Part shown: in pieces, positions 1 to 12,853 of the stretch
Layout: each line of letters opens with the position of its first letter
How positions within the stretch are numbered: position 1 is the stretch's first letter
Assembly: GCA_000697335.1 (NCBI GenBank)
Contig: JNEM01015976.1
Span: 1-42,494 of the forward strand
Length of the DNA stretch: 42,494 nt
Direction: 5' to 3'
Source of the DNA: Conidiobolus incongruus B7586
Lineage: Eukaryota > Entomophthoromycota > Entomophthoromycetes > Entomophthorales > Conidiobolaceae
Program-made: the position numbers and the translations under genes
The notes under the pieces: generated by a model
What the model was told of the DNA's origin: nothing
Database searches by the model: none
Seen by the model: the letters and a program-made list of their open reading frames with translations, nothing else

Positions 1-942
1 ATTATTATATATATTTTATATCAGGATAAATATTATTTATATTTTAAAATACACCTTTATTTAAAAAAGTCTTAATATAAAATCAAATAAGAATATAAAT
101 GTTATTAATAAAGTTGAATTAAAAATAACTAGAGTAAAATTATTTAATTTAATAAAATAATGATATATTTTAATAAATTTAATAAAAAAATTAAATATTT
201 TAGAAAAATGAAAAATTATTTTTTAACTATTATTTTATTATATTTTAAAAATATAATGATAGGTTAATTATAATTTATAGATATATATTATCTTTAAATA
301 TAAGGTATTTTTATAAAGATAATTAAGCAATTAATATTGAGATATATTAAAATATTTTAAATAATAAATTAAAAAAATTATTAAATAAAATAAATTAAGC
401 AAATTTAATATGATTTTCTATTCAAATAATACCCTTTGTTATATTATAGCTTTTATTATTAAATAGCTTAAAAATAACGAAATAATTATTACAAAATAAT
501 CTCCCTAATTTTTTAATCTCAACTTAATTAAATATTTTTAAAATTAACTAAAAAATCAATTAAAGTTTTCCCTCTAATAAAGTTTTAAATTAACTTTAAA
601 ATTATATTCAATAAGCTTAGAATAAATTAGTCTTATCTGACATAAAAAGTTAGTTAACTTTATAACTTATAAACTTAAGAAGGTTAAAAAAACAAAAGAT
701 AAATATACTAAATATTAATTTTTCTATCAATATTAAAATTTGTAAATTTATAACTTATTTTAGATATATTTTTAAAATTAATATATTAATTAATAATTAA
801 TTAAATTTAATTTTATATATTATACTATAAAGAAATATTATATATAAATTACATAGTTTAATATATATTTATTTGAATAAAAATAAAGATAATGATAAAA
901 ATATAATTATTTTTAATTTTATGTCTCATTTTTGCAAACTAA
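1..942 (+). mobile_element. Decayed Tc1-type DNA transposon, copy 1 (left part outside window)
   Basis: A relic of a Tc1/mariner-superfamily element, running off the left edge. In the frame opening near 409 the DDE core is still readable: a stretch matching the QQDN...CHTA...WLKNN block of Tc1 transposases, then a version of DLNPIE-LW-ELK, read here as LNLIKYF. Several in-frame stops sit where Gln (CAA) and Trp (TGG) codons are expected, so it cannot encode a transposase. The right terminal repeat lies at about 911-942 and matches the inverted terminal repeats of copy 3 (37500-39066). Homology to copies 2 and 3 continues through the whole interval. All three copies lie on the plus strand. Confidence 0.8.
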
Positions 943-1430
943 TATAATTTATTAATTGGTTTAATATTTAAAAAATAAATAATAGTATAATCTTATTAAG
1001 TTTATTTAATTAATAATATTACATAAGTTTTCTATTACTTTTAATATAAGTTTTATTATGAAAGCTAATATACAAAATGATATACATATTATTTATCAAA
1101 TCTAGATAAAAAAATATATGAAGAAATGATTTAATTTTGAAAATAATATAACTATATATAGTATGAGATATTAATATAAATTAAACTATTAAGAATTATA
1201 AATCAATTTTAATTATAATTATGAAGTCATAAATATTATTAATAATTTATATATTAATAAAATATTTATTCCAAAGCTTAAAATTATGAACAATCTTTTT
1301 ATACTGATATAATTTCTAATTGACTAGTTTTTTATTTCATAAAATAACCATAACATTAATTAGATTATAGTCTTATATAAAAAAACTTTAATATTAAGAA
1401 AATGTTTTAAGTATTATTTGGATAATAACT
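943..1430. other. AT-rich spacer upstream of the RAD50 relic
   Basis: Between the Tc1 end and the RAD50 relic's ATG. I see no coding frame or RNA gene. It would have held the promoter of the RAD50 gene, but no convincing element stands out against the A+T background. Confidence 0.4.
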
Positions 1431-2269
1431 ATGTCATTGATCGAGCAATTATCTATCAAAGGGATACGAAAATTTAATCCCAATAATATAATAGATATTC
1501 ACTTTGATCCTTAATTAACGGTAATTTTAGGTGAAATTTCATCTGATAAAAGGGTAAGTAATTATTATCATTATTTTAGTCATATTTATAGTTGCTATTA
1601 TTGTTGATATCTATATATTAAATTATCCAATAAATTTGCGACTTTTAATTACATAATTTGTAAATTAATTTTAATTATAATTATTTCGTTTATTATTAAT
1701 ATTATATTATAACGACTCTCAATAGTTAAACATAAATAAATTGTTTAATTAGAAAATAATGAAAATATTCATGTAAATTAATGAATAAAACAATGTAATA
1801 GATATTTCAAGTTTTTTAAATAATCTATTAATTGAGAAATAATTATATACATTCTGTTATCATAAAAGAAACTTTAATTTATTTTAATTAAAAGTGAATA
1901 ACTTAATAAAAATCCATCTTGAAATTGATGATTTTTAACAGATATTAAATTATATTTGAAGTATAAAATGAGTTAGAATTTTTCATATATTTAAATTATT
2001 ATTTTTCAGTTCAAATATGTTAAAGAGGTTTAAACAAGTGAAAAAAGTAATCATTGTCGCAATTAATTAATTGATCATTCAAAATATTCATTAATTCAAA
2101 AAATCTAACTATATGTAAAGAATTATTCAAATATATATTCCAACAATCTTTATTGAGTAATTTCAAGTTGCTAATAATTTATAATTTCATTGAGATCCAT
2201 ATAGCTTTTATAGTATATGTCTCGGCAACCCTTTAAATTGTCATCAGTAGAAACTTGGTATAAAGTATT

Positions 2270-2570
2270 AATTGCTTCATCCTCTCTAAGGACTTTTTGT
2301 TAGTGATATAATCCTTAAATGTCGAAATTTATTGCTTTTTGTAAAACAATTTTTCAAAGTAGGCTAATAAGCTTTAGAAATGGGATAACGAATATTGAAA
2401 GTAGAGACAGCATTTGCAGTGAGAGCGCGGACATCTTCTACCAAGGTCTTGATGAGTATTGCAAACAGAGATGGATCGTGTGCGGTACTCAGGCTAGAGT
2501 CGTCTCAGTATACTCTTATTATATTGAGTTGACACACTTCATTATAAAGAATATGCTGTAATTTGTATGA
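2270..2570. other. Composition island inside the RAD50 relic with open frames on both strands
   Basis: This stretch is clearly less AT-rich than its surroundings. On the plus strand 2319-2561 is open for 80 codons. On the minus strand an overlapping frame (about 2520 down to 2340) reads more like protein, with a segment ALTANAVSTFNIRYPISKAY before a stop. I recognise neither product. It does not match RAD50 and lies just left of the part of the repeat arm that I could align to the inverted copy, so it may be the outer end of that repeat or a separate insertion. Confidence 0.3.
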
Positions 2571-3905
2571 AATCATTACTGGTTGTAGTATCCAGTCACA
2601 TATAGATTCAAGACACTTGGTCAACAGTTTAGTTATTTGTATCAAAAATAATATATGGGAAAGTATTATCAGGATTGATAGCAATAACTCTGTTCTAAAG
2701 CTTAAGAGCCACTAGAAAATGAGAATATATAAAACCATCGCTCTAGCTTTCAGGAATCTAGTCAAACCTTTATCAACAACAATTTTAGGAATCCAGAGGA
2801 AATTTGAAAATTCATATCTATCAAATATGAATGAATTTGACCTAGTGATACATTGAGATCATTCTCACTGAGTAATAGGTCAAGTGTGTATTCGGATATG
2901 TTACAAAATAGTTGATACTAATTCCTATATACTGTATAAAATCCCTTAGTTATCAAAATGAGATTTGAAGTATTTGAGGGTACTTATCATAGTAGTATAT
3001 TTTTTCCTTGAGTAATAATATATGATTATAAATGCTATCAGTGTTTAATTTCAATAACTTTTCATTAATTTTAGGTTTGAGTATTTGAACAATTTTAATA
3101 GATATATTAGTATTATTCAATCAAGTATAAATCATAATAGAATTAATTCACTTTAAATAACATCAAGATCCTTTTATGCTTGAGCTGTTAGAAACATAAG
3201 TTTACAAAATCTCATAATTTCTAGAAGCAATTACTATAAGAACTCACGCAACAGGTCTCTAACATTGTCCAACGATAACAAGATATTCATTATTATTTAC
3301 AAATGATATTTCAACAATTAATGAGTGGTAAGAGTTAATCGATTTGGAACCGAGTTATACACTAGAATGACAAAATAATGAAAGCACTAATCATTGACTT
3401 ATCATTAACTAAAATTAATATCTTATAATTACAAATTTTTTATATCATTCAATAATAACCATTTGACAACTTGATCATTATTGTTATATAATCTATCAAT
3501 TAATTGTAGTATTTTAATAAACATATATTTTTAATCGTTTAATTTTATAATTTCCAATTGATTAAATATTATAATCACATATATATATTGGGTTAAATAT
3601 TAGATACTAATGTATTTAAATTGGATAATTTTGGAAATTACTGAAAGAGTTTTAATATTCCAATAAGATGATGGTATGATGAGATGCTGTAATTGAAATG
3701 TATTGATGGTCAGTATTATAAATAGATTGAGAAATATAGTATTGGTATTAAAAATTTTGATTATAAAATACATTTAATATTGTAAAGGCGACACAAAATG
3801 AATAAAAATGTGAATGTGGATTCGTAGAAGAATTTTATTAGGGTAGAAGTAGATATAACAAGTTTAAAGATTCTAGGATTCCAGGTTTCATATTCCCCAG
3901 GTTCC

Positions 3906-4560
3906 ATCAGTACACTTTGACTTTATTTGTGTTCACAACTCCAACATTAATCCTGAGGAGCCCAAGTGATTCACCCTTCAAATCACTCCAAACCAATTGA
4001 TATAATCAATTGTCGCCAATGGGCTACGGGTTGTGAATAACATTGATAAAGCATACAACCTCAAAGAGATCATATTTGTGTCTTTTGGAACCTGGGTAAG
4101 AAATAAATCTGACAAATTCCTTAAAGGATGCCAATCACAATAAGCTCAAAGTAGAGGTTACGTGAGAGGAGTCGTATCGATAATCCAGAAGCCATCAGTA
4201 CATTTTGACTTTATTTGTGTTCACAACTCCAACATTAATCCTGAGGAGCCCAAGTGATTCACCCTTCAAATCACTCCAAACCAATTGATATAATCAATTG
4301 TCGCCAATGGGCTACGGGTTGTGAATAACATTGATAAAGCATACAATCTCAAAGAGATCATATTTATGTCTTTTGGAATCAGGGTAAGGAATAAATCTGA
4401 TAAAATTCTTAAAGGATGCCTATCACAATAAGCTCAAAAAAGAGGTTATGTGATAGGAGTCGAAATTGGTAATCCAGAAACTATCAGTACGCTTTATACA
4501 CTAGGAGCCCAAGTCATTCTTCAACTCGCTCTCAACAAAGTAACTGAATCAGTTATTTCC
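3906..4560 (+). repeat. Tandem 288-bp repeat, two full units plus a partial third, in core A
   Basis: Units start at the motif CCATCAGTAC at about 3906 and 4194; a third, partial unit starts near 4482 and diverges after about 70 bp with a deletion of roughly 30 bp. The two full units differ by a limited number of substitutions. Each carries the segment ATTGTCGCCAATGGGCTACG and a frame reading IVANGLRVVNNIDKAYNL, so the unit may derive from coding sequence. The same array is present in mirrored form in the inverted copy (about 21480-22056). Confidence 0.85.
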
Positions 4561-4788
4561 ATAAGCGAAGAGGTGCGAACAATAGTGACGAAGATTTTAC
4601 ACTCAAAACGTATATCGATAAAATATTCTAAAGAAAAATGCATTAATATTGAGATAAACAAAAAACAATATATTCGGGAAAAAAGTGTAATAAAATCTAG
4701 TCCAAATCTACCTCAAATAGTTGATAGAGTTACTTCAATTCGAGTTACAAATGCATATCTCTTGATTGTATCTAAATTATCAAGTTAA
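4432..4788 (+). other. Open frame of unknown nature in core A, no ATG
   Basis: An open frame follows the last 288-bp unit. It runs through RGYVIGVEIGNPETISTLYT, is Lys/Ile-rich towards the end, and stops with TAA at 4786-4788. It contains no ATG: the only candidate start is a GTG at 4450, not a normal nuclear start codon. It would therefore have to be a downstream exon or a relic. The inverted copy has one extra base near 21420, which puts the upstream part (about 4450-4530 equivalent) in another frame, so the two copies do not encode the same protein. I do not recognise the sequence. Confidence 0.3.
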
Positions 4789-5899
4789 TAAAAGCTCTAA
4801 TCAGACTTTAATATTAAACAAAAAGTATATTTAACAAATTATGATATGGGAAATAGACAAATAGGCACAAATAAATAATGTTGCGGATTGAAAATTGAAA
4901 TATTCAATACCAATAACAACATTTGTAAAATTAAGATATCATAGTATTGTATCTTACCTGTTAAGATATACGAGATGATTTAGTCTTGATCTAGCAATGG
5001 GTGCATAGTCACAGTTTGTATCGGCAATTGTAAAGAGCGAAGGGAAGTTCATAAAATGAGAAGTGATAACGTTTTACATTCATGATTGTCCTTTTTATAA
5101 TTACATAACCTCTTAGTTAATTTCCCTATTCTAAAAATAACTTATTGGAATGACGTAGAGTGACTAATGAGATATTAATTAGTTCATTTTATCATTAGTA
5201 CAGTTACGCAACTCATTTTAGTTAATGAAAAAAGCAATCTTATTAAATGAAGGAGGTATTTTAACCCTGTCCTAAGAACTAGTGATATTCTAGAAATTTC
5301 ACATTATGAGCCACCGTTTAAAGATTTTCAAATATTGGAACCACTTAACCTTTTCAATATACGCTCTTACCTATTCTCTTTATTTTTTCTTTAATATTTT
5401 ACTTAGTTTTTTGGTTTTATGCTTAGTATTTTATTGCGTTTTACGGAATTCCTTACTTTAGGTGAGTTTACACTTCGACATTAACATTAATATTATTAAT
5501 AATGCTCATAAACAATAAAATTCAATATGAATAATAATTTGCATATAGTTATAAAATCAGTTTACAATCTGAATTTTGATAAATATTCATTAAGTATGAC
5601 ATTTCATTTTTCATCAACATCATAATGAATTAAATTTAAATGTAACTTAACGCTTCTAATATTTAATAATTGATGAATATAATATATTAATAAACAAAAG
5701 AGTGAAGAAATTTATAACATATATTTTAATATGAATTTAAATGTTCATTAAATTAGTCTTAATGTATTGATATTGAATTATATTTTATAATATATTAGTT
5801 ATTATTATCTTGATTGATTTTAATCTGATTATTATTTGAGTCAATATTATTATATTCAATAATTATTATTATTTAAGCTATAGTTGTATTTCAAAGATA

Positions 5900-6157
5900 C
5901 CCGTCCGTCTCGATTGGATAATTACGTTTATATTACATCTCGTTTTTAGTGGTTCTGTTAGTCCATAATCGAATGATCTTATGTAGATACTTTGATTAGA
6001 ATTAAACTAAATCCTATGCCACTCACTGAATGAATTATTTAAACTCAGAAGTGACAAGGATAGAAAGAGGAGGTTTTCCTGGATATTCTGCTACGATATC
6101 TCAACAGTAAGTTTTAACATCTACGGTCCCGATATGCTAAAGTGCAGGATTAACAAA
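5900..6157 (+). repeat. Unclassified dispersed repeat, copy 1
   Basis: This roughly 255-bp segment aligns over its whole length, at an estimated 70%, with the reverse complement of 32805-33052. The best conserved block is CCTGGATATTCTGCTACGA followed by CTCAACAGTA; both copies end with an AGGATTAA-type sequence. It is less AT-rich than its surroundings and has no open frame. No pol III A/B boxes were convincing. A SINE-like or decayed terminal-repeat origin is possible; I cannot decide. Confidence 0.6.
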
Positions 6158-9112
6158 CAATTTACTAAATTGTATTTTGAGTATATTTCTAACTATTATC
6201 TTTATTTGTAAAACTTATTATACAACACTATATAATATCTACATTTTATAAATTGGTAAGAATATTATTGAGTGTTTAAAATTTGATACTATTTGAAAAA
6301 CTCCACCAAATACAAAACAAGGATTTATTTATGATATTGATGTATATCTTGTTATATTATATATTATTATAATATATTAATTATATTCCATTTAATTTAA
6401 TTAACAATGATGGTGTAAATTGTGAATTTAAAATTCGAAAATATTGATTCAGACCATATGATATGCCTCAAAGCTGTAAAGCCAAGCCTAAAATTTGGAG
6501 GTAAACAGTTTAGTTTATTAAAACCATCATTATCATATATAAATTCGGATAAACAAAAGCTAAATAATTTCAAATTATATTAACAATATCAATATTAAAA
6601 TATGCCTATATATTGAAAAATCTATTAAAATACCTTGCTATATTGATGAAATATACCCATTAAAACTAGGCACCACTGATGCAATTCTCAACAATATTAG
6701 TTTTTGTACCTAAAAAGATTCCAAATGGTAATTTTAAATTAATATTATATTGATATAATTTTTAACATATATTTAGGTTTTTACCTGAAACTAATAAATT
6801 AATAAAACATTAAATGATATCTTTTGGTCAACTCAGAAAGGGAATTGAAAAATAATATTCTTGAATATTCATTATTTTTTAGATTTTTAAACCATTAAAA
6901 CTTATAAAAACTCTAAAATTAAACCAAAAAAGGTTGATAACTTAAGCCCAAAAGTTGGATCATTTAATATGTGCAGACAATTCTTCTCAAACTGTATATT
7001 TATAAAATCAAAGTTAAAAGTGAAAAATACCAACCCTTGAATTAGGTTGATGGTAATTTCAGTATACCATCCATTTCAACTGATGAAATGCATCAGAAAT
7101 TAATAAAATCGATACACAGATTAAGATTCTGGCTAAAGATTTTGCAAATTTACAGGTGTTAATCAATAATTACAATAAATTCAAAACTAAAACAAATCAG
7201 TTAATAAACAAACTAAACAACGTAGAAATTCAATTGAAAAGACATCAAGAATGCGAGGTTCAATCTGGTAAATATAATTACTATTATAATTCTGAATAAT
7301 TTTGAATATAATTTAATGAACAGATTCGCAAATACAGAAAAGTTTAATGTATAAAATTTGACAAAATTTACAAAGATCAGGTTCAATCGATAAATTATAA
7401 AAATATTAAATCCTTAAAAATTCACCTTACAAAAGCTGGAACTGAAATTGATTGAAAAACAAGCATTCGAAGTTGATTAAAAGGTATATAGATATATTTA
7501 TTATTAATATATATAAACTGTATTAAATTTATATAGAATGTGGAAACTTTGCTTATAGACCGTCATAATTTAATCCAAGCTTGTTTTGACAAATCAGGAT
7601 ATATTGGAATTCAAAGAATGGAAACTGAATCATCTATTTCTAATGAAGCTCAGAAGTATTAAAACCAATAGAACAATCAACAGGTAAATATATATTTATA
7701 GCAAGTATTTAATACTTATCATTATATAGCAACTAGGAAATAAATGGCTAATTTAATGACTGGTAATGATTACAACCTAGAAAACTCTCCAATAACTCAA
7801 CTCATATCGACAATACCGAAATATGAATGAAAATTTCAATTAGATATTCAAAAATAATTTATTCATAACTATATTATTATACCATTATTTTATTTCTAAA
7901 TTATTAAATAGGTATGATGCAGAAAAATTAAAGAACCAGCTTAAACAATTCTGATCAATAAAACAATACTCAACACCTTTTATCCGTATTGATATTAAGA
8001 CCAGATATGATTTTTGGGCAAATGATCCAAATTGAAGATAAATTAACATTTATTAGAATGACCAAAGCAAATAATTTAAAAAATAATTCATACTGATAAT
8101 TTGTATGAACAAGAGAAGAGTTTGAAAGAATTGATCTCAAATAATCAAAAAATTCTTCATAATAATATACAATTAAATGCTAAAAATGATCCATTACAGC
8201 ATGAAGTAGGAAATCTAAATATTATTTCTATATAAAATTATTCAAATTTTTTAGAAAATTCCAAAAGACTAAATTTAATTATAACTGAAGATCAAATTAT
8301 CATTAATGATGGATAATTGGATAGACAAGAAAATAAAATATTTACTTATATTAAGCTATTTTTTTAATTTTTGTAATTTGAATCATATTAATAGTTCTTT
8401 ATAAAAAATTAAACTATTGAATCAAGATTTCAATTTATATTATGGTGGTCCTAAAGAATAAGTTAATAAGTGTTCTAATAATTCTTCTAATCATTATATG
8501 TAGATTATTTAAAAGATATCATACAACTATGCTTAATGGAATTAATCAAAATATTTCCATATTGTAGTCTAAAATATTTTATGGCAAAAGTATGTAAGAA
8601 TCATTATGAGTAAAATAATTTTTATTAATCATATTATAGATTTTAAGACTTTGTTTATTAAAGCTGATCATTTATCTAATGCCACAGAGCCATTTATTAA
8701 ATATCATGTAATTATTAAATTTTTATTATTAAACTATTCTATATAATATTTCTATTTTATATATTGTTATGGTAGATATTCATAAATTAATTAACATGTC
8801 TAAACAATTAAGATGAGCCCAAAATAATATATATTAACTATTCGACTTGCGTTGGCTAAAACATTCAGACCTGAATGTAAATTCTTAATCTTAGACCACC
8901 CATTTGATGATATGAATTCCAATAATATTCATGCATTAGCGCGAATTTTAAAAAGGTGCATCAAATAAAATTTTCAAAAATTTATATAATTAATTATTAT
9001 TTTTAGTACAACAGAGTCAAACACTTCAGAGAGCAAATCGCAAATAATCATTATTACTAGAGATCAAAAAATTGCTAACATCTTAACTCATCTGTTTCTA
9101 AAAAATTTTTAA

Positions 9113-10095
9113 TATAATTAACAATAATGGGTACGTTTATATTATTTAATCTAATTATTTAAACTTCCATTTTAATCTTTAATTCTGGCGTGTATCTTGA
9201 ATTTGTAGCAATATTATTTTTATATTTTTTTAATTTACGTTGTTATGGACATGATTAGACAATTTTTATATTTTGCTATAAGAAATTGAATAATTTTATC
9301 TTAATCTCTTTTTAAATGCATTTATTTTTAAAAATTCCTAATCTAGTAATAACTTTAATTTAAAATTTTGAATATTCTTATAAATACAGTATATTTAAAT
9401 TATGTTGATTGTAATTTTTTAGTTTAAGCTTCGAAATATTATTCAGTTGTTAATAATTCACAAATACCCATAAATTGACATTAAAATATAAGAGTTTAAA
9501 ATGAAATTATGGATTTATTGAAAAGATGATTTTAAACTATAATATCATTTAATTTCACCAAAGAAAATGATATATATAAATAAAATTAAAATAATTTCAG
9601 TTTTATTGCTATAAACATTAAATAATTTCAAACTTTTAAACTGAAAATAAAAAATAATCTTTTATATATGATATATAAATTTGAAATAATATTATAAAAT
9701 TAATATTCACTTTAATTAATTTTAAATTTTAATTACACTTTTTGTATACTGTTAATAATTAACTTACAATTTTTGTATTTAGTACTAAAAATTAATTTTA
9801 TAATAAAAAAAATAAATCTGTTTATGGGAAGTTTCTTACTTATAAGTAGGTTTTTATTATTTACACTAACTTCAATCAAATAGATTACAATTTACTGATT
9901 TATCTGAATTTGATTACTTTTTTTAACTTTTTTAATAATCAATCTTAAATATCTTTTGTTTTATATATCCTGTAAATATTATACAAAATAAAAAAATTTT
10001 TATTTGTAATAGATATTTCAGTTATACAGAGTCGTTTTTGAAAAAAAATATAAAGTTTATTGTTTATTATCATATTTAAAAGAATTAAATAAAAC
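9113..10095. other. AT-rich spacer after the RAD50 relic
   Basis: No gene seen. An imperfect inverted pair (ACTTATAAGTAGGT near 9840 and ACCTACTTATAACT near 10150) brackets about 320 bp and overlaps the estimated left end of Tc1 copy 2. It could be a small non-autonomous element, but in DNA this AT-rich a 13/14 match is weak evidence. Confidence 0.3.
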
Positions 10096-10099
10096 AGCA

Positions 10100-11625
10100 A
10101 TATATTTTCGCCTAAAAAAGTAAGACGTATAATGAAAATCACTTATATACCTACTTATAACTTAACTAATTCTTAATTAAATTAATTGATTATATTATAT
10201 TACTAATATAAATTTTTTAATTTTAGCTAATTATACTTGATAATATTTAATTGATTATTAGTTAATATTTTATTACTTAAGAATTAACTAGGATAAATTA
10301 TAAATTAATAGGTTTATTAGTTAAAACGGTATATATATATATATATCTTTTTATTTTTTTTATTATATAATATATATATATATATATTTTGCTATTATTA
10401 TCTTTAAATATGATAATTATTTTTATAATTTTTTTAATATTTTTTAGAAATATTATCTTTATATCAATTAATTTTAAAATAAAAAACTTAATTTATAAAA
10501 TTATTAGAAATGTAAATATTAGTGAATTTATTATAATTAAAAATATATCTTAACTTAGGTATATTAAAATTACAAATAAGAATAATAGCAAATATATTAA
10601 TAAATTAATCTATATAAGTAAGTATTATATAATTTTAAAAATACAATAGGAATTATAATAATATATAAAAATTTTAATTAGTATTAATACTATTATATAT
10701 ACTTAATATCAGAATAAATAGCACTCATGTTTTAAGAAAAAACACTCTTTATTAAATTAATCTTACTATCAATTAAAACAAAAGTATTAATAAATAAATT
10801 TAAGCTGAATTAAAATTAGCTCTATTAAAGTTATTTAATTCAATTGAATAAAGATATATTTAAATTGATTTAAAAAAATAGATATGGAAAAAATTCAAGA
10901 ATAATGCTTTGATTATTATTTTATAAACCTAAAACATAACAATGGGTTAATCATTATTTAAATATATATAATATTTATAAATATAAATTATTATTATATA
11001 ATTAATATAGGAGTTAATACCAAAATATATTGTAATATTATAGGAAATAATATAAAAAAATATTTAGTGATATAAGTAAAATAAATCGAATATTTTATTC
11101 TAGCAAGATAACACTTATTGTGATATTATTATTTTTACTATTAAATGTTTTAAAAGAACAAAATATTTATTATAATATAATTTTTTCCATTTTTGAATTT
11201 TAGCATAATTGAATATTTTTGGGATTAATTAAAAAATAGTTAATTTTTTCTATTAAATTAAAAATTCCATAAGTTTTAACACTAAATTTAAAAAGTATAA
11301 ACTAATAAAAATTTTTCTTAAAACTATATTTAATTTATTATTGACTTTTTATATTAAACAAAATTAAATAACATCAATATTTTAAATTCCAATTCCTTTT
11401 ATTATAAAAAAACTTTTAGATATATAACTTTTTTTGATTTGATTTAAAATTTGATATTTTAACCAATAATTATTTAATTATAGTTTAATATACATTATTA
11501 TTTTTATCAAATGATATTTTTGAATTATAAAATCTATCTTGAATTAATATAATAATAAGTTGATTGAATTATTTATTAAAATATATGTAATTTTGATTTT
11601 TGATTTATTTATATATTTAATATAT
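10100..11625 (+). mobile_element. Decayed Tc1-type DNA transposon, copy 2
   Basis: Aligns with copy 3 from a region resembling its left terminal repeat (about 10095-10135, uncertain) to a decayed right repeat near 11590-11625; length about 1.5 kb, as for copy 3. In the DDE region near 11100 the frame reads QDNTYCD, so the second catalytic Asp of the family survives here, and IIEYF keeps the third acidic residue in another frame. Stops and frame changes make it non-coding. A TA dinucleotide run at about 10330-10390 lies in its 5' part. Confidence 0.75.
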
Positions 11626-12853
11626 AATTATCTTTAAAGATTATTTTGAAGTTGATTAATAGTCTTGTATTTATAATTTTTTAATATGTCAATAAATCTT
11701 GAGTAATATAAATAATTTTATATAATCAAATGTTATAACTTAGTAATATTAGAATTTAAATTTAACTTATTGGTATCACAGTATTTTTTTATATAATTAA
11801 AATTTTCAAAAAATTAAATTAAAAATCATTAATATTTTATTCTTTTGATATTACTATATTTTAAAAAATAAATGAAAATTTTTTATTATTAGAGTAATAA
11901 AAGCTAATAATTTCAACTAATTGCTATTATCATTATATATTATCTTATCTTTTATTATAATATTATAAAAACTATACAACGATATAAAACAATATCAAAT
12001 TATTATCAAAGTTAATTCTATATAAATTAAGCAAAAAAAATATTGATAAAACTTATTTTATCTTAACTTGCCAAATATTTATTTTTAATTGTTCCAAATC
12101 ATAGTTTATTTGAAAATCTTATCATTGATGAAATAATTTAAATTACTTCATTTCATATAAAGGATCAAAATATTGATTCAATTAGCTCACCTTAATATTT
12201 ATATATATTTAACCAAATTTTAATTTAATAACAAAAAATTATCTATTTATAATTGATCACATAATTCTTAAATTTATTAGCTTTTCAGAGTGTTAATTGT
12301 TTACTTTATTCAATATTAAGTATTGGATAAAAGACATTAAATTAAATCTGCAAATTCATCTAATATGAAAATGACTTAGTATCAAATTCATTGTATTTTG
12401 CCAAGTCCCTACAATTAAATAGTCTCATAAAATAAATCCATCTCTAATGCTTCTAACCTTTCCAATGTGGATCTGTTTGATATGATTTATAAAATTTGCA
12501 AGATATAATTTGGCCTTTAAATATTTTTTCATTTTTATTAATTTTACAAATTTGAAATTAAAATATTTTATCATCAATTTTGAATCAAAAGTATTAAGTG
12601 ATTTAAAAATTACAAATTTTCTAATTTATGATTTTACAAACTAATGGTTAATTTTAAAGAATAAATTATATATATAAAAGGAGGGTAATATTTTTTACAC
12701 TATAAATATATATTAATACAAATATAATGGCAATATTGTATTTAAAATACAGCAAATATCAATAATAATTATAAATTAATATTTAATATTCAAACTTTAT
12801 TTAATATTAATTAAATTATGATTATCCTCAATAAATAAATTTTGAATATTTCA
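11626..12853. other. AT-rich intergenic stretch
   Basis: No coding frame, RNA gene or recognised repeat seen. The part next to 12854 is the 3' flank of the minus-strand secreted gene and contains AATAAA-type signals suitable for polyadenylation. Confidence 0.4.

Larger units (their letters stand above)
2880..5855 (+). repeat. Repeat arm A (inverted partner at about 20100-23060)
   Basis: This segment, inside the RAD50 relic, aligns in reverse complement to about 20100-23060. Identity is in two tiers. The core, 3904-5697, is nearly identical to 20262-22056, with scattered substitutions and a few small indels. The flanks (about 2880-3903 and 5698-5855) still align base by base but look only about 65-80% identical. 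For example, the stretch around 3235-3370 matches the reverse complement of about 22600-22735, including a shared block near 'actcac...ccaacg'. The outer limit left of 2880 is uncertain. I could not assign it to a transposon class; no terminal repeats or target-site duplication were evident. Confidence 0.75.
1431..9112 (+). pseudogene. RAD50: RAD50 pseudogene (MRN-complex ABC ATPase), intron-bearing and interrupted by a repeat
   Basis: RAD50 is the SMC-like ATPase of the Mre11-Rad50-Nbs1 double-strand-break repair complex in the nucleus. The ATG at 1431 opens MSLIEQLSIKGIRKFNP, close to the RAD50 N-terminus, followed by LTVILG where LTLIVGPNGSGKT is expected. The Walker A loop is lost (GEISSDKR) and a TAA precedes it. 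A GTAAGT donor at 1554 and acceptor at 1941 fit intron 1, after which IKLYLKY matches the IIECLKY block. Later exons are recognisable: a coiled-coil exon (about 7100-7267), an RNELIQ-like exon (7537-7683), a block near 8520 matching FH-MKM-EINKII-LW, KADHLSNATEP near 8650, then LTIRLALAKTF and LILDHPFDDMN (8840-8955) for the signature-to-Walker B region. Short introns remain at 7268-7323, 7484-7536, 7684-7729 and 8956-9006. In-frame stops are frequent, the ABC signature is destroyed and a repeat arm sits in the middle. Whether an intact RAD50 exists elsewhere cannot be seen here. Confidence 0.85.

Noticed and set aside
3140-3200. A HQDP-like string thought to be RAD50's HQED region
   Set aside because: The stretch aligns with the inverted repeat arm near 22800, so it belongs to the repeat and not to RAD50.
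9945-10142. 65-codon minus-strand open frame
   Set aside because: Composed of AT-rich codons (Ile, Phe, Tyr, Asn, Lys) and overlapping the left end of Tc1 copy 2; no protein-like features.
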